Origin: Saccoglossus kowalevskii
Lineage: Eukaryota > Hemichordata > Enteropneusta > Harrimaniidae
Reading direction: 5' to 3'
Assembly (NCBI RefSeq): GCF_000003605.2
Contig: NW_003146288.1
Coordinates: 11,004-50,404 of the forward strand
DNA length: 39,401 nucleotides
Made by a program: the position numbers and the translations under genes. Below are positions 22,891 through 33,590 of this stretch, piece after piece (within the stretch, counting starts at the first letter, position 1; each line of letters begins with the position of its first letter). The notes under the pieces were generated by a model. It searched no databases. It saw only the letters and a program-made list of their open reading frames with translations, and was not told the DNA's origin.

Positions 22891-24052
22891 ACATTACCAT
22901 TGCTGATAAGTGAACAGTCTGTTATAATTAAACCACCGTAGTTGTCCGAGTATAAACCCCTCTGGGAAAATGGCAAAAATATATAAACGAATAAAAGTTA
23001 AAACTTCTCCCGAGCGATAATTTATGCTAATTTATTCATAAACAATCATCATGTGTACACAAGTGTCTTCATCGACTAGCATAGTCCAAATTAACTTGAG
23101 GATCGGTCGTTACGCCCCAGGGTCACTAACCACTCTTGGGTGTGTTTACTAAGTGGAACAGCGTTCGACCCTGTGTTACACATGAATATTGGTGTGTACG
23201 TTTTGGAGTAACAAAAGTATATTCTAAACGAAGTTTCAAATAAAAACTAACACAACTGCAGCAGCAAATGATCACGGTCGCGCAATCCGGTCATGCTGTG
23301 TTATTGATTATTATTCAGTAGTGATTATAATAACGTACAAAAAATAAATTACTTGAATTGTTATGAAATGCTCAGTTTCATCGTAAGCAAATGATTCTGG
23401 TCGCATATAAACGCTTGATGCTGTCGGGTAAACATTGTTTACAGTGATAAGAGGTCATTGTCGAAACGAAGCTTACCCATTAACGCTGGTCACAATAAAC
23501 ACACTTTTGAATGAAAACTTAAATAGACCATTTTAGGCGTCAGGAAAGATTGAAATGTCCGAAAAATGACGCCAAAATATTTGAAAAACAACTTTAAATA
23601 CTGCTGAAAAATCTCCCTGGGCAATTTCTTGGTCCCATTTTTTTTTTTTTTAACAAACTGCCGTTTAACGGCCCAGGGCAAATTTACGGCAGAATCCGGT
23701 ACTACACAGAACGCATTTCAAAGTGGAGGTACATTAATGTTTGCTTATAATCGGGTGAATGACTTTTTGTAAAATGCTGTAAATTTGGAGAGGGGCTTAT
23801 ACTTGAGCAGGGGTATATACTCAGACAACTACGGTACTTACGGAAAAAATTTGAAAAGCTGGTGTAGGCAGGTTGAGGTAAGACTATAAAGTTTACATGT
23901 ACTTTCAGTTCAATGATGCACATGTATGTCCTAGATGTTATTTAAGTTAACAGTTGTAAATGCAATTAGTGTATGTAATATGTTCTTTAATTGAAATTGA
24001 TTCAGATAAACAGGCTGGTCTCATATTAAAAGTAAATTTCCCATAAATGACA
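22890..24052. repeat. Dispersed repeat copy B, interrupted
   Basis: The left part is 22890-22935 and the right part 23836-24052, both closely matching copy A. The 899-bp terminal-inverted-repeat element lies between them. Confidence 0.88.
22936..23834. mobile_element. 899-bp TIR DNA transposon, non-autonomous
   Basis: The left end CCGTAGTTGTCCGAGTATAA and the right end, read in reverse, CCGTAGTTGTCTGAGTATAT match for about 25 bp with two or three differences. It is flanked by CA on the left and TA on the right, where copy A has a single TA, which fits a TA target duplication with one later mutation. This points to the Tc1/mariner/pogo group. No long ORF is present. A second TIR-like phrase (AAGTATAAGCCCCTC) lies just inside the right end. 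Confidence 0.82.
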
Positions 24053-24520
24053 ATGTAAAAACTTCACAAGAGGTCCACATGTAGTACATGTACCTATATA
24101 TGTAATATCAAAGCAATCGGACTATTGGTTTTTTACAAGAAGTCGAAAATATCACTTTTTACCAAAAATGATAAAAATATTCACCAAAATTAGAGAATTA
24201 AAGATATCATTACAAAATGAACAAATCTGAGAGAGGTCCACATGTAGTACCTATATATGTAATATCAAAGCAATTGCAATTGCGGTTTTTAACAAGAAGT
24301 CGAAAATATCACTTTTTACCAAAAATGACAAAAATATTCACCAAAATTAGAGAATTGAAGATATCAACATGAAATGAACAAACCTAAGAGAGGTCTACCC
24401 AAGGTACATATACACCAAGTATCAAAGCATTCAGGCTTGTAGTTTTCAAGAAGAAGTCGAAAAAGTAAAACATTGACACGGACGACGACGACGGAGACGG
24501 ACAATCACTCATATGATAAA
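24053..24520 (+). mobile_element. Truncated copy of the 157-bp-core element
   Basis: Two core units (ATTCACC at 24179 and 24336, spacing 157) lead to the same exit sequence as at 8080-8128 (GACGGACAATCACTCATATG). The left hairpin end and the right hairpin are missing. The left edge abuts the end of dispersed copy B. Confidence 0.75.
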
Positions 24521-25289
24521 CAGTTTGAAATACCAATATGCCATCCACTGCAAACAAAAAATTCCAAAATACAGTGAATTACATATGTGGGTGACCCCAT
24601 GCCTCGACAAATATCCTAATTGTAGTGTGAAACCAATAACTCTGGTGAGTGCCAAGTCACTTTCTCATACATAAATGACTGCATATCAGCAAAAACATGA
24701 TCAACAAGTTGGAATCCACCAATTCATACTTTCCACCAAAACTCACATGAAAGAAAGCCTAAATTTTTATTTTAAAACATGCAGATCTTTTTTCCCTAAG
24801 TAGAGACTAAGAGGCGACTATGAACATGGTGATCATGCAGTTTGCATGGCTCACTCAATTCTTTTTTTCACACGATTGCATTACATACATTGCAATGAAA
24901 AACAAGACATGTATGTCACAGTCCCCGTTATTTTATTATAAAATACTCATGTTAAAGTAATACATGGAAAATCTGCCAACAATTTAATTAATATGTACTC
25001 TATGTACAACTCATCATAAAGTGATTTACCTTAATCTGATAACTGAAAACTTTCATTGACCCGGGTCCAAAATCTGAGAGTACACAAGTGCAACCAAACT
25101 ATGTCTCATACATGCTCAAGAAACTGTGTTCATAAATCTGAGTAAACAACTCAACTTCTTTGTTAATTCAGGTCTTACCAGGACCTGGTTTGTTTCAGTA
25201 TCACCACTATAATTCCCATCAAAATGTATCCCTGACACCCCTCTACATTTTCTACTGAGATTGGTAATGGTATGACCATCTGTCACTGA
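24521..25289. other. No gene recognised
   Basis: AT-rich, no tandem or coding structure seen on either strand. Confidence 0.5.
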
Positions 25290-25292
25290 TTC

Positions 25293-26053
25293 AGATCATG
25301 GAGGTGGAAAAGAGAAGGAGTGAGGACGCTATTTAAGCCTGTGTTAATCCTGTAAACATCCTTTGTCTTCACTCTGGTTAAGCCACTTATCGTTTTTATT
25401 TAGAATTAGTTTTATCTACATGATGATAGCCACTTTTTTACACAAGAAAACAAGAGTAGAACTGGAAAAAATAAATTTCATCTATAAATTTGAATGCGCA
25501 AACAACAAATAAAAGAATTGTGCATGCGCAATGACCTTTATCGGATCACAAAGGTCATTTCACACTTGTAGGTATGGGATATTGTGCATATAGATGCTTC
25601 CAAGATAAGTGATTACTTCTTTCTGATATTTTTCATCACAAAAGTCGTTCAACTTTAGGCATTGATAAAAAAAAATTCCGCAAATTTTCACAGTGATTTT
25701 AGAATCACATGACAAGTTTATAACGAGGCGTTTTGACGGGGCAGTTTTCATCGGTGTGCAGATGTTGAAAATGACGCCCTTTGTTGCAATGGTTTTGGGG
25801 CATTAAGTACACTCAGCGTACGTCTTTCGCTGTATTTTGTAATACTGTTGTCTGTTTGGGCATGCACAGTGTGTCGAGAATCTTTGCAAAGCTTCTGAAT
25901 ATAGCCGAAACACGTAAGCCGATTAACGGCGATATTGTACAGGTTGTTTGCCAAAGAATTAAAATGTGTACTGAGTTAACAACTCCAAAGCATCATGAAA
26001 CCAGCAGAAACAATAGCATCCTCACTCCTCTTTTCTACCTCCATGTTCAGATC
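25293..26053. repeat. Inverted repeat pair, arms about 42 bp
   Basis: The arm at 25293-25335 (GATCATGGAGGTGGAAAAGA onward) recurs reverse-complemented at 26012-26053, separated by about 680 bp. Differences are two silent-type changes and one 3-bp indel. It could be a diverged TIR element or two opposed copies of a dispersed sequence. Confidence 0.7.
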
Positions 26054-26395
26054 AAGGTCATGATCAGGTCATGACATCACTAAAAACCCTAGCATTACAA
26101 TCTAAGCTAAGCTAATTATTTATTCTGAGCATGCTCAGTTGTTCTCTCAGTGCAGGAGGGAGAGGTAATTTTGAATGAAAATCTTGAAAAAGACCCACAT
26201 AGGATTTTCAGATCTGAAAAAAAAAATTATGTGCATATTCAACAGAGACTTGTTCATCAACCTGCCAAGTTTCATTTATATCTGCTGCAGAATTTCTGAG
26301 AAAATGTTGGAAACATAAAGGGGGGTGATGAAAGGAAACCAAAAATAAGAAATAATAGTCACCTTTCAGGCTACGCCTGAACGGGGACTAATAAC
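26054..26395. other. No gene recognised
   Basis: It contains the perfect 14-bp palindrome CTGAGCATGCTCAG at 26125-26138 and the small hairpin TCAGGC-TAC-GCCTGA at about 26366-26380. Otherwise unremarkable. Confidence 0.5.
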
Positions 26396-26710
26396 CAGCA
26401 GCCTATCGGCTGATATAGCTCCGCTGTTTGTGATGCATGCTCTGAAAGCAATGACTAAAAGGCAATTTAAACTTAATGCTAGCTGCTTTAATATCGCAAG
26501 ACACCAACTTTCTTGATTCTGTTGCAGAGAATATTTCACTAAAAGTAGAGAATTGAAGATATCTTTAGGAATTGAACAAATCTGAGAGAGAACCACCCAA
26601 GGTACCTTCCTAGAAAGTTTCACAGCTATACAGTTTGTGGTTTTTAAGAAGAAATCGAAAATGTAAAGTTGACGACAGACAATCAGTAATACTGACAGCT
26701 GAGCTAAAAA
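26396..26710 (+). mobile_element. Short copy of the pearl/Helitron-like element
   Basis: The left end CAGCC-TATC-GGCTG then ATATAGCTCCGCTG matches 7331 onward. A single partial core (AGAGAATTGAAGATATC, GAACAAATCTGAGAGAG) is followed by AAGAAGAAATCGAAAATGTA and a tail ending GCTGAGCTAAAAATGG. It differs from the 7331 copy mainly in core number. Confidence 0.65.
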
Positions 26711-27116
26711 TGGGAGAATTTATCGGCCTTGTTCACCAAATAGTGGTCTAACACGTACATGTACTACATGAAGAACATATACGAGGTCTTGCACAAACAT
26801 CAGAACCTCCATACCATGTCAAACTTGAGAACTAAGTTTATTTTTCATACAGAGCCAATAAATATGTATCCAAAAATATTAAAAAGAATAATATATATGA
26901 TTTTGTTTTAAAAATCAGATCATTATATGAATCAACATTAACATGGCAAATTGCATTAGAAAGGTGACCCAGTCAAGTACCAACTATTACCGGTAGTCCA
27001 TTATTTCAAAGTGCTTGTTTTTCACTAAAATCTTAAAACTGGAAATCTAAGGCTATTCTGTTATCATATATAATAGAACAATTTGAAAATATCATTTTCA
27101 ACAAATTTTCATATAT
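26711..27116. other. No gene recognised
   Basis: AT-rich flank of the 92-bp array. Confidence 0.5.
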
Positions 27117-27950
27117 TTGAGTAGTATCATCCTCATGACCATAATACATGAAAGTCAAGTCTGGGTTACATTAAATACACTGCGCAACCAGGTCATATAT
27201 TTGAGTAGTATAACCCTAATACATGTAGTTCAAGTCAAAGTCAGGGTTACATTACACTATGACTTACACAACCAGGTCATATATTTGAGTAGTATGACCC
27301 CATGACCTTAATACATGTAGGTCAAGTCAAAGTCAGGGTTACATTACACTATGACTTACACAACCAGGTCATATATTTGAGTAGCATGACCCAATGACCT
27401 TAATACATGTAGTTCAAGTCAAAGTCAGGGTTACATTACACTATGACTTACACAACCAGGTCATATATTTGAGTAGCATGACCCCATGACCTTAATACAT
27501 GTAGTTCAAGTCAAAGTCAGGGTTACATTACACTATGACTTACACAACCAGGTCATATATTTGAGTACATGTGTAGTATGACCCCATGACCTTAATACAT
27601 GTAGTTCAAGTCAAAGTCGGGGTTACATTACACTATGACTTACACAACCAGGTCTTATATTTGAGTAGTATGACCCCATGACCTTAATACATGTAGTTCA
27701 AGTCAAAGTCAGGGTTACATTACACTATGACTTACACAACCAGGTCATATATTTGAGTAGTATGACCCCATGACCTTAATACATGTAGTTCAAGTCAAAG
27801 TCAGGGTTACATTACACTATGACTTACACAACCAGGTCATATATTTGAGTAGTATGACCCCATGACCTTAATACATGTAGTTCAAGTCAAAGTACAGGTT
27901 ACATTACACTATGACTTACACAACCAGGTCATATATTTGAGTAGTATGAC
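27117..27950. repeat. 92-bp satellite, left block
   Basis: About nine units. The first two are diverged and shorter; the rest keep 92-bp spacing (for example 27276, 27368, 27460). Each mature unit has CCAGGTCATATATTTGAGTA, TGACCCCATGACCT and GTCAAAGTCAGGGTTACATT. TGACCC-NN-TGACCT is a DR2 nuclear-receptor motif. Confidence 0.95.
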
Positions 27951-29102
27951 CTGTGCTCTCGCTGTCGCTCGCAAATGTCGTAAATTACGAAATTTGGACA
28001 AGATTTACGAACAAAATAAATATCTATTAGTAGGATTTACGAACACATTTTGTACAAAATACCCTCGCAAATCGCCCTCATTTAATTGTCAAGACTCAAC
28101 TGTGATCATCACGCGTATTACGGTTTGAGTGATTGCCATTTTAACAATGTCCCGTTACTTCTAAGATTGCAACAATTGTTACATGGTGATCGCGATCAAC
28201 ATGGAACTGCCACTGAATGTACTTTTCTCCTCTAAAGTTATTTTGGTGTCATCGCACATGCGTAGTTTAGTCGACATGTGTTTCAAGATACCCCGCAACT
28301 TTACTCTCAGTATGGGNNNNNNNNNNNNNNNNNNNNNNNNNNNNNNNNNNNNNNNNNNNNNNNNNNNNNNNNNNNNNNNNNNNNNNNNNNNNNNNNNNNN
28401 NNNNNNNNNNNNNNNNNNNNNNNNNNNNNNNNNNNNNNNNNNNNNNNNNNNNNNNNNNNNNNNNNNNNNNNNNNNNNNNNNNNNNNNNNNNNNNNNNNNN
28501 NNNNNNNNNNNNTTTCGATGAAAATAATAGTCATTTTGTGTCGTCATAAACGTCAACAATGTGGGTTTGCATGATGAGCACGGGAGATTACTTCATAATA
28601 ATATTGATTGGCATAGAGTTTTTTTCTGAGAAATTTCCCGTGAACATTTATTCACAGGATGACTTGTGTTCTAGGCAGTGAACTTAGTGAACTTTTGAAT
28701 GATGACTATTTTCCCCACTGTTAACAATGTGAGTTTATCATGAATATGTTTAATTAATACTGAGTTATTCAAATAAAGGTTCTGGTGTCTACATTGCATA
28801 TTTTGTTGTGATGTTTTGTTGTACCATCATAAATGGTACATTTTGTGGAGCAGACTGCATAATTTGATGTCATGAAATTACACACAAACTTAGAGCTCAG
28901 GTTGCTACCAGCAAGCACCATTTTCAGCATGCTGTTCTTGTTTTCGGCGGACGACAGAGCTGACAGCTCCCTCTCCTTCTCTCTTCCCCGTTGTGCTCGA
29001 TCGCGGGAAAATGCTCCGCAGTTTCCAGACAAAGTTTACTAATACTTTTTTTTCTTGATTAGTAAATTTACTATTACCTAGCAAATTCCAGAGAGAGCCC
29101 AG
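27951..29102. mobile_element. 1.15-kb insertion inside the 92-bp satellite
   Basis: It separates two blocks of one array and is flanked on both sides by ATGAC. The ends are CTGTGCTCTCGCTG and, reversed, CTGGGCTCTCTCTG (12 of 14), followed by further similar words (CGTAAATTACGAAAT and AGTAAATTTACTAAT). This fits a DNA transposon with a 5-bp target duplication. ATGAC occurs in the array unit itself, so the duplication is only suggestive. It contains a gap and a GC-richer patch near 28930-29030. No convincing ORF. Confidence 0.55.
28317..28512. other. Assembly gap (196 N)
   Basis: Unsequenced run within the insertion. Open frames that span it are artefacts. Confidence 1.
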
Positions 29103-29345
29103 ATGACCCCATGACCTTAATACATGTAGTTCAAGTCAAAGTCCAGGTTACATTACACTATGACTTACACAACCAGGTCATATATTTGAGTAGTATGACC
29201 CCATAACCTTAATACATGTAGGTCAAGTCAAAGTCAGGGTTACATTACACTATGACTTACACAACCAGGTCATTTATTTGAGTAGTATGACCCCACGACC
29301 TTAATACATGTAGGTCAAGTCAAAGTCAGGATTATTATTACACTG
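29103..29345. repeat. 92-bp satellite, right block
   Basis: About 2.6 further units continuing the array after the insertion. The first unit keeps TGACCCCATGACCT; the next two have TAACCT and CGACCT in the second half-site. Confidence 0.93.
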
Positions 29346-31005
29346 TGACCTGCATAACTAGGTTAATATACACTTGAGGTCAAATACAATATAGCTGATT
29401 ACAGGTGTCAAGTGAAATGAACATACGATACCAGATGGCACCAAGCAAACAGTCACATTTAAATGACTGTTTTTGAAATAGCATGAGCATTAAATTTTAT
29501 ATTTCTAATTTAAATGTTGACATCTAAATATTCCATACACACACAAAGCCTTCATAACGTAGGCCCAAACCAATACAAGATTTATACATGCATTTCTTTT
29601 TTTCTAGTTTCCATATTTAAAAAAAAAATTGACAACTTGAAATCTCACAAGTCCATACAAATATAACAATATCTATTCTGACCTAAGGGTGAAATATACA
29701 TTCATGGTCAAGTTCATGACAGCTGCATATTAACTATTAAATTTTATATTAGCTTTGAATGATGAATGGAAATATTAAAGTCGGGAGAGACAATAAGAAT
29801 GTTCACAAACATTTATCCTGCCCAACAAACATAGGTCTGTATCACGGAACTTATCTCCACCACGAATGAGCTCTCATTGTTAAGTTGTCATACAAATATA
29901 TGCAAATTGCAAAAACCACACTATGACATTTCTGCGACCAATACAAAATCACCATGGCAACTACTCATCTTTTGTTTATTGTTGTCAAAAGAATCCAAGC
30001 TGTCAAGTACACACCCGCATAGCTGCGAATACACCTTTTCATTAGTACGTTATTTTAAGAAGTTATCCGAGAGTGACGACAATAGCAAATCTTTATACAA
30101 ATCTTTCAGGAGTGCAGTACATAAGCACATGCTACAAATTACATTTACAAGATCAGGAAAATAGAAAAAATCAATTTGGTATGATAACGTGCAAGCTTTA
30201 CATTATATCAGTATAACATACATGGACAGATAACAACAATTCTCCACTCTGGGCTTTGCCTTTTAACAATTTAGGATTTTTGATATAAAATAAAAACCAA
30301 CAAAAGTGATCTGTTTTTGCAAAAGATGATGAGCTGATTAACTAATTTTACCAAGTGTCTTTCCCACTATAGTGAGCTTAAATGATAAAACCAACGCATT
30401 TTCACAACTAATAATTGAACAAAACATTATTTTCTCATTACCACACCTGAATATTAATCACATAAACATGTATGTACTGTATATTACACATATTATTTAC
30501 ACACCGGAAACATGCTGTTAATTACATCTATTTTTATACTTTAGTCAGCTTTATAATTTAGAATGGGGGAAAATAATGCAATAATCGATCATCCAAGAAT
30601 CGCGTCTGCATGCACTCAAGAGAAATGTAAGTCACATAGGGTAATTTCAAATGAAACCAGTCATCACATGACATAATTGGCATAAATTTATTGCAATATA
30701 GAAAAGTATGTGCATGCATGTCTCCTGATGGATGTATGTATGTATTTACATAAGAAGATGGCAGATATTCAGCTCTGGAAAAACTTGGTATAAAATAAAT
30801 ACGAAGAAAATCCATCCATACATGTGCATGCTTTTAAGGGGAATTTATAAAACCCTCTAGGAATAACAGTGAGATGGAACTGCAGCTCTCATATATGTAC
30901 ATGTACACCTTTTATCACTATATCTGTTGGAATGAAAAAACCAACATGTAAACCAAAGATAATATGTAACCAGAGATGTACACTTGAGGAGATTTGTAAC
31001 TTGGT
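29346..31005. other. No gene recognised
   Basis: AT-rich. Frames at 29877-30164 and 30558-30815 show no domain or splice context. Confidence 0.5.
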
Positions 31006-31009
31006 TTGC

Positions 31010-31420
31010 ATTCATCATCAATCATCGCCAAGTGGTCGTAGGTGCATCCACTCCACAATGTTGTCTATTCATTCTCTTTTAGTCACAGTTCCCCTGAATT
31101 AAGCATTTGGCTATCTTGTCAGCCCTAATATGATGCCCCAAATATATCAATTTCCTGTTTCTGATTTTTCCAATAAGCCACTCTGGGTTTCTCCCTTTGC
31201 AGCCCTTCACAATTGTAGCCAAAACAAATTTCCAATATATGCTTCCACCTTTTTTGGTAATTTTGGTATTTGATGTCCAGCTTTCACATACAATGCCACA
31301 ACTGTTATAATTGCAGGCATCAGTTGGACTGTGTTGCTTACACTGATCTTATTTGCTTTCCATATATGGGTTCAGACATTCTAGTGAACTCATTACTGCA
31401 CCACACATGTTCTTAACTTC
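31010..31420 (-). pseudogene. Decayed LINE reverse-transcriptase C-terminal fragment
   Basis: The minus strand reads CESWTSNTKITKKVEA, then in the same region GKIRNRKLIYLGHHIRADKI and, after an in-frame stop, KRMNRQHCGVDAPTTTW. This follows the usual order at the C-terminal end of CR1/L2/RTE-type LINE polymerases: CESWT block, then R(K)LxYLGHIxR, then a basic GRR-like and TTW segment. Stops and frameshifts show it is dead. The 5' part, the endonuclease and any 3' tail were not recognised. The LINE clade cannot be fixed by eye. Confidence 0.7.
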
Positions 31421-31576
31421 TTTATCACTGGGCACAGATGCACTGATGCTCTTAGATATTTGAAGTCAAGTGTGAGATATATTATAGCTCTAAGGTGCAT
31501 ATTTCTGTTCTCACTGTTAAGCTGGTTTTGTGCAGTGGGATTTGTGTATTAGACATGTTTATATAATGTGAAAAAA

Positions 31577-31825
31577 AGACAATAGTACCACGGAGAGAAG
31601 ACACTGGTTCTAGAGAGATAGGAGAACCTGGTAACAAAGAGAGAGGACACTGGTACCACACAGACTGGACTCAGTACAACAGAGATGGTACTCGATTGCC
31701 ACAGAGATAGGACACTAATACAACAGTGATAACACTCTGGTACTATGTGATATTACGGTACTCTGCTAATACAGAGGCAATACTCCGGTAGGTAACACAG
31801 TGATATTACTCTGGTATCACGGACA
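31577..31825. repeat. Degenerate minisatellite
   Basis: Loosely repeated phrases of roughly 30 bp: ACACTGGTACCAC, GAGATAGGACACT, AGTGATAACACTCTGGTA, AGTGATATTACTCTGGTA. Diverged, so unit borders are unclear. Confidence 0.6.
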
Positions 31826-32739
31826 CATTTATGTTAGTCATTCAGAGGACCAACAGGAATAAAGTCTCAAATGCAGGCTTCGTAACAGTAACAGGAACAG
31901 GTAACACATAACTGTACTCGCCTGGATTACAGAAACTTCAATGGAATTACCATGAGCAGATTCTATGCAGGTTGGCACGAAATAATATTACAACTTGTAC
32001 AAGATATGCAGGTTGTGTTTATTACATTGTGTATTTTCTGATACATCAGTAACATCCAGTATCAGTAACACTATATACCTGACGGTGATGTCAACTATCG
32101 ATATATTGCAAAAAAACTCCACCACTTTCTGATTACACTGTACCATCCCATTTCATTTCATTGATGTTTCGTCATACAATATCTTTTCACAGATAATTAC
32201 CGGTACATTGCATTGATAAGCCAGATAGAGAGAGAAACAACCTAATTAATTAAATCAATTAAATAACTCTATGCAGACCAGTATTAGAAGCACACATCCA
32301 ACCTAAAGAGAAAGTGAAATCTGGTTCATACTAACCCCTTAAAATTGGACATATATCAACACACCTCTAAGTAAGGTACATTTCCTATATAAATGTATCT
32401 AAACTAAGATTTAATTTGTTCTTAAAAAAGGGAACACCAGTGATTTATACAACTATGAGCCAGTTTCTTACCATAACAAAAATCAGATGTGATTATACTT
32501 TAATCACTCAGTTTGGAAATGTTAGGGGTTGCCAACATATTTAGTGCCTTAAATTCTGACAATAAAGCAAAATGAATCACTGAATATGAAAAACTTAATT
32601 TGCCACTATCATCAAATTAGATCAGATAAAGATGTCCTATGATATGGAGGTAAATTACATGTATGTCTTGAGTGCAACCACAAGAATACCAAGATACAGT
32701 TATTCACATGACAGTCCCAGTCATGCAACAGTAAAGAAA
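31826..32739. other. No gene recognised
   Basis: AT-rich, no convincing structure. Confidence 0.5.
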
Positions 32740-33590
32740 ACTGAAACGAGTCAGCCATTTGTGAATCAGAACTTCCACGAATTCATAAGTGTAACATGAT
32801 AAATAAACGTAGTTGTATTACTATGATATGTTCGTTATATACTATATAGCATTTCGTTAAAACACGAGCCATGCATGGCACAGTCATTGTTAGCTATCAA
32901 ATTTAGGATTATATATAATATAGTTTTGTTTATAGTAATATAGTTTGAACATAAACATGCCAGATATGGATCCAGAAGCAGATGCTTGATTATGATGATT
33001 TTTTAACATTAAAATGATTGGCAGTCATCTTGTATCTAATTGACAAACGAGTCAAAATTGAGAGATATTGCTCTGGTACAGCATTATTTAAAACAAAATG
33101 GCAACCATTTTGAATTGGATCATCAAACCAATACATCTGTATATCTATGACTGGATATATAATGAATATATAAAATTTGAACATAATCAGTCGAAGCATG
33201 TCAGAGATATGGATTAAAACAAAATGGCCACCAGTCAATCATTTTGAATCTGATCTGGATAACAAAATGACATGCATCAAGGTCCCATAATGTTCAATGT
33301 ACATGTATGTACCATGTTTAAACAAAATCCATCTGTAAATTAACAGCCGAGATCCAGTTCCGGAATGCCAGAAAAGCTTGATTTTGATTATTTTTCAGCA
33401 CAAAAATGGCTACCATTCTGCCATCTTGAATCGGATTGTGAAACAAATTGATGCGCATATGTATAATATTATGTATGATGTATGTGTGTAATCAGTCCAG
33501 GCATGTCTAAGATATAGGTCTGGACACATGCACAGACACATGGACGTACAAACAGTGGTCAATCTATAATCCCCCATCCAAATCCACAAG
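32740..33590. repeat. Dispersed CATTTTGAAT-type repeats, longest copy
   Basis: Successive blocks contain AGCCATTTGTGAATC, ACCATTTTGAATTGG, AATCATTTTGAATCTGATCT and GCCATCTTGAATCGG. Each is associated with a CATGTCAGAGATATGG-like phrase. It ends with a GGACACATGCACAGACACAT run. It shares long words with 22440-22890. Non-coding interspersed repeat. Confidence 0.6.

Noticed and set aside
25748-25960. Minus-strand frame with a mitochondrial-presequence-like tail (FSTSAHR)
   Set aside because: It starts at TTG rather than ATG, stops at once after the Ser-rich end, and lies between the inverted arms at 25293 and 26053. No family recognised.
28930-29040. CpG-richer patch as a promoter or first exon
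   Set aside because: It lies inside the insertion that splits the 92-bp array, with no supported splice partner, so it is better explained as part of that element.
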